From contig DASXZH010000043.1 of assembly GCA_036502005.1 (NCBI GenBank), positions 1-19,860 on the forward strand: a stretch of DNA of 19,860 nt, written 5' to 3'. Shown piece after piece: positions 7,995 through 14,774 of the stretch. A program made the translations under genes and the position numbers. The notes beneath the pieces are model-generated. The model did no database searches. It was not told the DNA's origin and saw only the letters and a program-made list of their open reading frames with translations. Each line of letters starts with the position of its first letter. Position 1 is the first letter of the stretch. The DNA is from DASXZH01 sp036502005. GTDB taxonomy: Bacteria > Armatimonadota > Fimbriimonadia > Fimbriimonadales > Fimbriimonadaceae.

Positions 7995-8114
7995 GTAAGT
8001 AGTAAGTAGAACGGAGAACGGAGGGAGAAACTTCCAAGCCATTCGCTGGAGTATGTTGCATCGCGCCTAACTGCTTCGCGGCTCATTTCTTTTCCCCCTC
8101 TGGTTCTCCCTTTC
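7995..8114. repeat. Weak copy of the heptamer-flanked intergenic element
   Basis: Twelve bases after the hpf stop, a tract AGTAAGTAGAACGGAGAACG (8001-8020) runs into GAGGGAGAAA. A roughly inverted partner (CTTTTCCCCCTCTGGTTCTCCC) lies at about 8089-8110, so the ends could pair imperfectly. The layout matches the elements at 11713-12046 and 13436-13636, but the core motif is not recognisable here. No gene is seen between hpf and the glycosylase gene, and there is no clear terminator. Confidence 0.45.
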
Positions 8115-8206
8115 GCTCCTACCTCGCTAAAAGAGGGCACCACACCTTCGTGTCTGGCGCGGCTATCGGAGATCTTTGGGCCGACTAGCGATTTTTGCCA
8201 TCGATT

Positions 8207-9085
8207 TTAGTGCAGCCGTGTCCTCCAATTCTTTAAATTCTCAAAGTACATGTAAAGATGCGCGAGTCCCGCGTATGGACCAAAACGCTGCCGCATGAAC
8301 TCGCTGGCCTCATCGTAAAGTCTTTTTGTTAACGGCTTTTCTTTTAGATCAGGCGCGTAGAGGCGGCAGTAGGCTTGCCAGAGGTGGGTGTCGAAGGGAG
8401 TTGCCTCGCAACAGTGAAGTCCGTAAAGGGCGATGCAATCGGCGAGCTTTGGCCCGATTCCATGCAAAGTTAGCAACTGGGCACGGGCTTCTTGAAATGG
8501 AAGGGACTTCAGGGAATCGAACCAACCTGGGCCGTTGGCAACTATCTGCTGTGCGGCGAGAGGAATTGATTTGCCCCGGTAGCCGAACCCGGCCGCTCTC
8601 AACTCATCCTCCGGAATCGCGGCAATCCGCTCTACGCCGGGGAAAGACTTAAACGGATAGACCCGGTATTCCGCCATGACCGGACCGTATTGTTCAAGTT
8701 TGAGCACCATTTGTGTAATTCTTTTCAGGTGGTTGTTGCTGGTGCACATGAAGCAGAACAGCGTTTCGTGGAGGCTGGTTGGTTGCATTACCCTCAGGCC
8801 GGTTAAGCAATCGAGATGGGGTTTGAGCTCTGGCCCGCGTGTTAGCAATTCCTTTTTGAGCGTTGCCATGCTTTGATCGAGGCCGAAGAGGCGCTTAAAC
8901 TCGTTCTCTGTGGCATTGCTCTCTATGGAAAGTTGTGGGCCGGATATGTTAACGAAATACCAGTTGGGTCCATCTACTCCCGCCCAACACGCGGGTTCAA
9001 CCTCGCGCCACCGAAACACCTGGCCAGAGGTGACGCACAAGGGCAAATCAAGTTCTTCCAACGGGAGGTTTAACTCAAAATGCAT
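8207..9085 (-). CDS. ogg: OGG1-type 8-oxoguanine DNA glycosylase/AP lyase
   Basis: From the ATG at 9085 the protein has 292 residues. A TTG at 9115 would extend it 10 residues into ligA, which I judge less likely. Residues 1-100 resemble the OGG N-terminal domain (LPLCVTSGQVFRWRE). The HhH-GPD domain follows, with SNNHLKRI at 116-123, the hairpin LHGIGPKLADC containing the Schiff-base lysine K213, and the catalytic aspartate D232 in PFDTHLW. This layout matches eukaryotic OGG1 and its bacterial counterparts, not MutM. It removes 8-oxoguanine paired with C and can nick the abasic strand. The ligA stop is one base upstream of the ATG (TAG-C-ATG), so translation is coupled. With ligA in front, it can start and finish base-excision repair. 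Confidence 0.92.
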   Translation of the reverse strand: MHFELNLPLEELDLPLCVTSGQVFRWREVEPACWAGVDGPNWYFVNISGPQLSIESNATENEFKRLFGLDQSMATLKKELLTRGPELKPHLDCLTGLRVMQPTSLHETLFCFMCTSNNHLKRITQMVLKLEQYGPVMAEYRVYPFKSFPGVERIAAIPEDELRAAGFGYRGKSIPLAAQQIVANGPGWFDSLKSLPFQEARAQLLTLHGIGPKLADCIALYGLHCCEATPFDTHLWQAYCRLYAPDLKEKPLTKRLYDEASEFMRQRFGPYAGLAHLYMYFENLKNWRTRLH

Positions 9086-9086
9086 G

Positions 9087-11120
9087 CTAAAGGCCAAGCG
9101 TGCCTGGGCCAGCAATTTCTTCGCTGTCGACCATATTTAAAAAGTCTTGCTCCGAGAGAACCGGGATGTCTAGCTGTATGGCCTTATCCAGCTTGCTGCC
9201 GGCAGCGGGGCCGGCCACGACATAGGTTGTTTGCTTGCTTACACTGCCAGCCGCTTTCCCGCCGAGTTTCAAGACCAGGGCCTCGGCTTCCGGCCGGGTC
9301 ATTTGGGTTAGAGTTCCTGTAAAAACGAAGGTCTTCCCTTCGAAGATGGTGCTCTCGGGTGCTGCGCCTTCCTCTGGTTTCACGCCAAGGTCGAGCATCT
9401 GATCGAGCATAGCTCGATTGTTCGCATCTTCAAACCACTCCCAAATTTCTGAGGCTGTTTTTGGACCGACGTCGGCAACCGCCTTGAGCTGGTCGTAATC
9501 CGCGTGGCGCAGTTTCTCTAGCGTTCTAAAATGTGAGGCGAGCTCGTAGGCTCCTCGATCACCCACTTGCCGAATACCCAATCCAAAAATAAACTTATGC
9601 AAAGGTCGCGTTTTTGAACCTTCGATTCCGCTGAGCAGCTTTTTTATGCTGAGCTCGCCCATTCGGTCGAGGTTCATAAGCTCTGCTTCTTTGTCTTTTA
9701 GAGTGTAGATGCTGGGCAGGTCCGTTAGGTAGCCAAGCTCCAAAAACCGATCTATGATCTTCTCACCGAGGCCCTCGATATCCATCGCTCCGCGTGAGAC
9801 GAAATGCCTAAACTTGGCCGCGATTTGAGCCGGGCACTGTTTGTTGGTGCATAGCAAAGCCACTTGGCCTGCTACTTGTGAAAGGGGTTGGTTACATTCC
9901 GGGCAAACGGTGGGCGGCTCGGGAATCACGGCGTCAACCGGGCGTTTGTCCAAAACGGGCCCAACTACCTCCGGAATTACATCCCCCGCTCGTTGAATGA
10001 CGACAGTGTCGCCTTCGCGCACATCTTTGCGGTGCAAGTCCTCATAGTTGTGGAGGGTTGCCCGGGTAACGGTTGCCCCGCCCACTATCACGGCTTCCAA
10101 ATCGGCCACCGGGGTTACTGCGCCGGTTCTTCCAACCTGGGCAAAAATTCGGTTTAGCTTTGTGAAGGCCTGTTCCGCCGCAAACTTGTACGCAATGGCC
10201 CAACGGGGACCGCGCGACGTCGCGCCAAGGGTTTCCTGCTGATCCAAGTTATTTACTTTGAACACTATTCCGTCGATGCCGAACGGCAACGACGGTCTCT
10301 TTTCTCGCCACTTATCCAGATAAGCCATCATTTCCGGCAAGCCGCACAAGACCTTGCGCTCTTCGTTGACGGCAAAGCCGAGGGCCCGGCATTTATCTAG
10401 GAGGCCACTCTGGGTTTCGGCCAAGCGATCGCCCGCCCCAAATCCGTAGGCAAAGAAGTTCAGCTTTCTTTCCGCAGTGATCCGGCTGTCCAGTTGGCGT
10501 AGGCTGCCAGCTCCTGCGTTGCGTGGGTTCGCGTAAACCTGCTCTCCGCGTTCTGCTCTGGATAAGTTTAACTGTGCAAAGTTTTCCTTGTACATAACCA
10601 CTTCGCCTCTTACTTCAATGATGCCAGGCACATGCTCGCGTAGCTTCAGCGGAACGCCGCGGACGGTTCGGGCATTGGGCGTTACGACCTCGCCGGTGCC
10701 GCCATCGCCGCGGGTTGTAGCGACCGTTAGCAAAGAATCTTCATAAGTGAGGGAAATGGAGAGGCCATCGAACTTAAGCTCGGCCTGATATTGGACCGCA
10801 TCCCCGCCCAGCCCCTTCTTGGCTCGGTCATCAAACGCTCGGAGTTCATCCTCGCCGAAGGCGTTATCAAGCGAGAGCATGGGCACAAGGTGTCCGTGCT
10901 GGGTAAATGCGGTAACTGGCGCCACGCCCACTCTTTGGGTTGGGCTATCTGCGGTGGCAATCTCCGGGTGCTCTTTTTCTAGATCGACGAGGCGTCGAAA
11001 GAGCCGGTCGTACTCGGAGTCGTCAACCACTGGTTGGTCGAGCACATAGTAAAGGTAGTTGTGCCGCTCAATCTCAGATCGGAGCGCTGCCGCTTCTTGC
11101 TCAAGGTCCGTGTGGGCCAT
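9087..11120 (-). CDS. ligA: NAD-dependent DNA ligase
   Basis: LigA seals nicks in replication and repair using NAD. The 677-residue protein has all family domains in order. The N-terminal Ia domain contains HNYLYYVLDQPVVDDSEYD at 20-38. The adenylation domain has nucleophile K116 in AELKFDGLSISL, RGEVVM near 171 and GIDGIVFKVN near 281. An OB fold follows, then a four-cysteine zinc finger (C406, C409, C424, C429), helix-hairpin-helix repeats and a C-terminal BRCT domain from about 595 (FEGKTFVFTGTL). Length is typical. The ATG at 11120 follows the bfn stop by 11 bases and the stop nearly touches the glycosylase ATG, which indicates an operon. Confidence 0.98.
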   Translation of the reverse strand: MAHTDLEQEAAALRSEIERHNYLYYVLDQPVVDDSEYDRLFRRLVDLEKEHPEIATADSPTQRVGVAPVTAFTQHGHLVPMLSLDNAFGEDELRAFDDRAKKGLGGDAVQYQAELKFDGLSISLTYEDSLLTVATTRGDGGTGEVVTPNARTVRGVPLKLREHVPGIIEVRGEVVMYKENFAQLNLSRAERGEQVYANPRNAGAGSLRQLDSRITAERKLNFFAYGFGAGDRLAETQSGLLDKCRALGFAVNEERKVLCGLPEMMAYLDKWREKRPSLPFGIDGIVFKVNNLDQQETLGATSRGPRWAIAYKFAAEQAFTKLNRIFAQVGRTGAVTPVADLEAVIVGGATVTRATLHNYEDLHRKDVREGDTVVIQRAGDVIPEVVGPVLDKRPVDAVIPEPPTVCPECNQPLSQVAGQVALLCTNKQCPAQIAAKFRHFVSRGAMDIEGLGEKIIDRFLELGYLTDLPSIYTLKDKEAELMNLDRMGELSIKKLLSGIEGSKTRPLHKFIFGLGIRQVGDRGAYELASHFRTLEKLRHADYDQLKAVADVGPKTASEIWEWFEDANNRAMLDQMLDLGVKPEEGAAPESTIFEGKTFVFTGTLTQMTRPEAEALVLKLGGKAAGSVSKQTTYVVAGPAAGSKLDKAIQLDIPVLSEQDFLNMVDSEEIAGPGTLGL

Positions 11121-11131
11121 AGAACCGAAGA

Positions 11132-11638
11132 TTACTCTTCCATAGCGGCATCGAGGATGCCTTCGGAAACAAATATAGGCGCTTCGAAGCGAACAGCCAT
11201 GGCAATCGCGTCCGAAGGGCGCGCATCGATCTCTAATTCCTCGTCGCCTTTACGCAGGTAAAGCTTGGCGTAGTAGATCGTATTCCAGAGGTCGTCGATC
11301 ACGACGCGATCCAGAGAGGCGTTAAATCGGTCGATTACGTTGCGAAGAAGGTCGTGGGTCATCGGCCGATCGGGTCGGGTTCCTTCAAGGGGAAGACTGA
11401 TTGCCTGGGCCTCGTAGGGGCCGATTAGGATTGGAAGCTTCCGGTTGCCGTCGCTTAAGAGCACAAAGCGTGAGATCTGCCCTGCGTTCTCGGCTGCGAA
11501 CACGCCCTCAATCAATACCTCAACCGGCTCACCTAAGGAAGCGGGCTCACGGTCAGGCTGGCCGCTTTCCAACGGGAAAAAAGCGGGCGGCTCATTAAAA
11601 TCATCGGGCCCTTGTGGGCTCTCGAAATCCTCCGACAT
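11132..11638 (-). CDS. Bifunctional nuclease (BFN, DUF151) domain protein
   Basis: The preferred ATG at 11638 gives 168 residues (MSEDFESPQGPDDF...). A TTG at 11683 would add 15 residues of unlikely sequence. After an acidic Pro-rich head of about 35 residues comes the BFN/DUF151 domain: LPILIGPYEAQAISLPLEG, RPMTHDLLRNVI, VVIDDLWNTIYYAKLYL and EIDARPSDAIAMAVRFEAPIFV. This domain is found in many bacteria and in plant proteins where nuclease activity has been reported; its bacterial role is poorly defined. It is the first gene of a bfn-ligA-glycosylase operon, suggesting a DNA maintenance role, though that is inference. A promoter candidate lies directly upstream (TTGAAC, 15 bases, TATCTT), leaving almost no leader. 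Confidence 0.9.
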   Translation of the reverse strand: MSEDFESPQGPDDFNEPPAFFPLESGQPDREPASLGEPVEVLIEGVFAAENAGQISRFVLLSDGNRKLPILIGPYEAQAISLPLEGTRPDRPMTHDLLRNVIDRFNASLDRVVIDDLWNTIYYAKLYLRKGDEELEIDARPSDAIAMAVRFEAPIFVSEGILDAAMEE

Positions 11639-11644
11639 ATTCAC

Positions 11645-11671
11645 AAGATACCACTGAACCAAGACGTTCAA
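11645..11671 (-). promoter_or_regulatory. Candidate promoter of the bfn-ligA-ogg operon (near-leaderless)
   Basis: On the minus strand TTGAAC is followed after 15 bases by TATCTT, then GTGAAT and the ATG at 11638. The transcript would start at or within a few bases of the ATG. The -10 matches 4 of 6 and the spacer is short, so this is tentative. It also explains the lack of a ribosome-binding site. Confidence 0.35.
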
Positions 11672-11712
11672 CCGCAGGTTCAAGCTTGCTGTTTCTCGGC
11701 CTCTGGGGAAGA

Positions 11713-12046
11713 ACTTAGAAAGGAGAACGTAGAGAGTAGAACTTAGAACTTAGAACGGGAGAAGCAATCCGATTTAAAGTGCGCGAACCTGTTCGCGCTT
11801 GGCATAGAGGCATCCCTTCGCGTATCGCGGATTGAATCGTAAATACGCCTCGTAAATTGCGTAACCAAGTTCCGTCATCAAAAATGGTGTGCGCGTCCCC
11901 CTGGCCCCAGAACTTCGGTGCGGAAGATTCAGCTTCGGCATAAGGTGAGCTTGAAGTCGATGAATTGCTCTACGCCAAAGCTCGAACAGGTTCGAGCACT
12001 CTAAAACTATCGGTCTCCCGTTCTACGTTCTCCCTACTAAGTTCTA
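11713..12046. mobile_element. MITE-like element with ~47-bp terminal inverted repeats and heptamer ends
   Basis: The left arm runs 11751-11798 and the right arm 11980-12025. Read inward, both give TAGAACGGGAGA, a CCGAT block, TTTARAGTGC and then CGAACCTGTTCG inside a palindrome (GCGCGAACCTGTTCGCGC left; GCTCGAACAGGTTCGAGC right). Heptamer tracts of AGAACTT/AGAACGT type extend outward to about 11713 and 12046. The 181-base interior holds no credible gene. The lack of coding sequence and paired ends resemble a miniature inverted-repeat element moved in trans. I did not find an obvious target-site duplication. It fills the gap between the bfn operon and the small membrane gene. Confidence 0.6.
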
Positions 12047-12108
12047 TTTTTTCAGTTGGCCTGCATTCGAAGGGTACTATGCCTATAGGCGAATGGGGAC
12101 AAGTGAAG

Positions 12109-12435
12109 CTACTCTGGATTAATGGAGCTGTTGGTTTCGGAACGATCCGTATTACTTCTAACCGCCGCGCCCATCTGGTGAAAAAACGTTATACAGATAA
12201 ATGCAACCCCTAGAGCGCCAAGCACATATTCCAAAACAGTCTCGAACATCATGAGTGAAACTGGGTTAAGTATTCCGCCTGAAGGCTCTGGTACTCCCAT
12301 GGGAGTAGACGGCTGGCCACCGAAGGCTAGAGATGTGTGCATTCCAGCATTAAACGCGTTAAGCGCGAACATCTGACCCACCACAATAAAGACGCCGCCG
12401 AGAATGTATCCTCTTAGAAAAATCCGAGACTTCAT
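12109..12435 (-). CDS. Small membrane protein, unknown function
   Basis: I do not recognise this 108-residue protein. It starts MKSRIFLRGYILGGVFIVVG and has two hydrophobic segments, about 9-30 and 66-86, joined by a Gly/Pro-rich loop (GGQPSTPMGVPEPSGG). The tail of about 20 residues is polar and Ser/Asn-rich. The N-terminus has positive charges before the first segment, so the loop probably faces outside. It follows the 311-residue membrane protein gene by 43 bases on the same strand, so the two may share a transcript. No good ribosome-binding site is present. The frame has sensible membrane-protein composition and overlaps no other gene, which is the main support for it being real. Confidence 0.6.
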   Translation of the reverse strand: MKSRIFLRGYILGGVFIVVGQMFALNAFNAGMHTSLAFGGQPSTPMGVPEPSGGILNPVSLMMFETVLEYVLGALGVAFICITFFHQMGAAVRSNTDRSETNSSINPE

Positions 12436-12478
12436 AAACTGGAGACGGTATCCAGCGCAGGATCGAACTGCCCTTTAG

Positions 12479-13414
12479 CTAAGCACTTGTAGTCACAGTT
12501 TTTGGCGAATCAACGACCCCCGGCGAAAACCCCTCCAGCATTTCCGTCAACGAATCGGTGCGGTCAATGACTTCGTCGATATCGGCCAAGATCTGCTCTG
12601 GTGTGCGGGCGCGAAGCTCGTCACTAATCAGGCCAAACGTGTCCTCCATCAACTCCAGTTGATGGTTCAGGTTCACAGTTATCTTGCCGATTTGGCCCAC
12701 ATAATCGCGACGGCGGCGGATAATATCCACTCTCTTATCCAAAACCGCATTAGTGGTTAGATCTTCCGTATCGGCCACGCGTTGGTTGTTGAGGTCCTTT
12801 ATTTCGTCATCGTAATGGCCCTGAACCTGCCCGATTACCGCCTGCGTCCAGACTTCCGCCGGGTCCATGGGAGGTTCCATATCCCACTTGACTTTTTGCG
12901 AATGGCTTTTCACAAATCCAGTTGCAGCCTGCTGGCCGGCACTTGATTGCTCACGCAGAGCCTCTTCCAAGACAGATCGCAAATATTTGCGAAACTCAGC
13001 TTCTTTGCCCGAGAACTCCAAGAATTTATCGAGTAAATAGTCCAACTTGCGCAGAATCTCTCTAAACCACTTTTCGCCGGAGGGCGCCTGCTTGGCCATG
13101 GCGAGTCTGGCTTCTTCCAAATGGTTGAACCGTGCTTGCACTTCCGGGCGCAGCTGTGTAAAAACTTGCTGCTTAAGCTTGGCCCTATTCTTTAGGATAT
13201 CGCCATCGAACTTGGCGGAAAGGCGCTTTGTGTACCAGCCCGAGCGTGGAACGGCCACCAAATAAGCGGCCTCTCCCAAAATGAGCGCGCCGACGACGAA
13301 CGGGATCGACGGTGGGAAAACGGCGGCAATCGCCACACCAACAAGCAGTCCGATAGCGTTTGCGGGCTCTTTTAGTGCTTCTAGGGTGCGGTTTTTTGGG
13401 CCTGGGTCGGGCAT
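12479..13414 (-). CDS. Unknown membrane-anchored coiled-coil protein
   Basis: The frame stays open to 13537, but the first 41 residues there are encoded by the heptamer repeat and are spurious. The ATG at 13414 gives 311 residues starting MPDPGPKNRTLEALKEP. A hydrophobic hairpin lies at about 20-54 (AIGLLVGVAIAAVFPPSIPF and GALILGEAAYLVAV). The rest is soluble, charged and helical, with likely coiled coils at about 70-180 and 220-290. I know no family for it. The topology suggests a short membrane hairpin with a large cytoplasmic helical body, a design seen in scaffold or stress proteins, but no function should be assigned. It lies upstream of the 108-residue membrane gene, and repeat elements flank the pair on both sides. 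Confidence 0.75.
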   Translation of the reverse strand: MPDPGPKNRTLEALKEPANAIGLLVGVAIAAVFPPSIPFVVGALILGEAAYLVAVPRSGWYTKRLSAKFDGDILKNRAKLKQQVFTQLRPEVQARFNHLEEARLAMAKQAPSGEKWFREILRKLDYLLDKFLEFSGKEAEFRKYLRSVLEEALREQSSAGQQAATGFVKSHSQKVKWDMEPPMDPAEVWTQAVIGQVQGHYDDEIKDLNNQRVADTEDLTTNAVLDKRVDIIRRRRDYVGQIGKITVNLNHQLELMEDTFGLISDELRARTPEQILADIDEVIDRTDSLTEMLEGFSPGVVDSPKTVTTSA

Positions 13415-13435
13415 AGCTGGGCAAACTGTACCATA

Positions 13436-13636
<201 letters not shown>

Positions 13637-13638
13637 AT

Positions 13639-14502
13639 TCACGCCGGACCAAAACCTCCCGTGTTGTTTAACTGCGGCAACACTTTTTGCATGCGCGCAA
13701 CGGTAGCCTTAAACGCATCCTTATCCCAACCATATTCCTTGGAAAGAAGCCATGCGTTCTCGCGGGTGTTGGCGGCAAAGGCGCGATCTGTTGAATGAAA
13801 GAAGGCGGCGACATAATGGTCGGCGTTCACTGCCTTTAGCCGCAAAGCAAAAGCTTCGGGATCCTCCACCGGCAGCATTGGGCAGATGCAAACGCTCGTC
13901 TTTAGTCCGGCCATCTTCACCTCTTTAATCGCCTCCAGGCGACGTTCAATGCTTGCGCAGGAGGGTTCAAAGCGCCGGCGAATGGCGTCGGTCCCCGTGG
14001 TGATGCTCATGTTTACGCGCACGTTGCGAAAGCGCTTCAATAAATCAATGTCCCGGGTAACTAACGGGCCACGCGTTTGAACCACTAATCTTGGCTGCCT
14101 CAATGGATCGGACATCACCTCAACTAATCGTCTTGTAAGCCCCACCTTTGCTTCCAAGGGCTGATAGGGATCGGTGGCCGAACTCATAAAGATTTTGGCG
14201 TCCTTCAAATGCCGATGCCTTTTTAGGAGCTCGACCGCGTTATCCTTAACTTCGATCCACTTCCCCCATGAATTGAAACGCTCTTCATCTGGTTGAAAAA
14301 ACGAAGCGAAGCAATACGAACAGCCAAACCCGCAGCCGATGTACGGATTCAGGCTGTAGTCGAACCACCTTAAACTCCCGCCTGCCTTCGTCAGAATCTG
14401 CCGCGCAAAAATGGCGGAAACGCCCGCTCTTCCGATTTGAGCGGGCACCAAATTTGCTGGCTCTAAATCGAACAAAGACTGCTGGTGCGCCTGAGAAACC
14501 AT
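13639..14502 (-). CDS. Radical SAM protein, SPL/Rv2578c-like (COG1533)
   Basis: The 287-residue protein has the radical SAM cluster motif CxxxCxxC at C57, C61 and C64 (NPYIGCGFGCSYCFA). This binds a 4Fe-4S cluster and S-adenosylmethionine to make a radical. The FMSSATDPYQPLE segment at about 104-116 and VVQTRGPLVTRDIDLL at about 140-155 are typical of the COG1533 group that includes spore photoproduct lyase and mycobacterial Rv2578c-like proteins. The substrate is unknown, and nothing here shows true DNA photoproduct lyase activity. The ATG at 14502 is preceded by no ribosome-binding site but by a promoter only 11 bases away, so it may be leaderless. Its stop touches the heptamer repeat. Confidence 0.88.
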   Translation of the reverse strand: MVSQAHQQSLFDLEPANLVPAQIGRAGVSAIFARQILTKAGGSLRWFDYSLNPYIGCGFGCSYCFASFFQPDEERFNSWGKWIEVKDNAVELLKRHRHLKDAKIFMSSATDPYQPLEAKVGLTRRLVEVMSDPLRQPRLVVQTRGPLVTRDIDLLKRFRNVRVNMSITTGTDAIRRRFEPSCASIERRLEAIKEVKMAGLKTSVCICPMLPVEDPEAFALRLKAVNADHYVAAFFHSTDRAFAANTRENAWLLSKEYGWDKDAFKATVARMQKVLPQLNNTGGFGPA

Positions 14503-14513
14503 ATCTAGACATC

Positions 14514-14540
14514 AGTATACTATTTCTTTCACATCATCAA
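14514..14540 (-). promoter_or_regulatory. Promoter of the radical SAM gene, giving a near-leaderless mRNA
   Basis: On the minus strand TTGATG (14540-14535) is followed after 15 bases by TATACT (14519-14514). The ATG begins 11 bases after the -10, so the leader would be about 4-5 bases. The spacer is shorter than the ideal 17. Confidence 0.5.
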
Positions 14541-14592
14541 TCGCGGAGTTATTCGGCGTAAGCATAGAGGACTCCGCAATATTGCCGGTTAC

Positions 14593-14615
14593 CATATGTT
14601 TAGTACTCACATATG
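14593..14615. promoter_or_regulatory. Inverted repeat CATATGT/ACATATG, possible operator
   Basis: CATATGT at 14593-14599 and ACATATG at 14609-14615 are perfect inverted arms with a 9-base spacer. A 10-base palindrome, GCAATATTGC, lies just before at 14576-14585. The arms sit between the divergent starts at 14502 and 14775, where a dimeric regulator could act on either. No regulator is identified. Confidence 0.4.
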
Positions 14616-14625
14616 AATGACAATG

Positions 14626-14643
14626 GCAAACCTTGCGGTTTGC
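14626..14643. promoter_or_regulatory. Perfect 7-bp hairpin upstream of exported-protein gene
   Basis: GCAAACC and GGTTTGC pair around a TTGC loop. There is no T run on either side, so it is unlikely to be a terminator. It lies about 130 bases before the start at 14775 and may be in its leader or be part of an operator. Confidence 0.45.
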
Positions 14644-14761
14644 TTGAACTGCTGATAATCTCACAAAAAGACCGAATTACGAGAGATTTTCATAAGAACG
14701 TAACAAATTGCATGCACGAGGGGAATATCCTGGCATTAACACTGGGAGGATGAAAAACTTT

Positions 14762-14767
14762 GGAGGG
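14762..14767 (+). promoter_or_regulatory. Ribosome-binding site deciding the start at 14775
   Basis: GGAGGG lies 7 bases before the ATG at 14775. A TTG at 14760 would overlap this site, so the ATG is the start. Confidence 0.75.
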
Positions 14768-14774
14768 TTATACA

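Noticed and set aside
9086..9115. Upstream TTG start of the glycosylase gene inside ligA
   Set aside because: The ATG at 9085 follows the ligA stop by one base and begins right at the conserved N-terminal domain. The extension adds nothing recognisable.
11965..12213. 82-residue plus-strand frame
   Set aside because: It starts inside the repeat element, crosses its right arm and overlaps the small membrane gene. There is no protein character.
12438..12480. tRNA 3' end on the minus strand (a T-loop-like GTTCGATCC followed by CCGTCTCCA)
   Set aside because: The distance from the T loop to CCA is about five bases too long, one T-stem pair fails and no matching 5' acceptor arm lies upstream.
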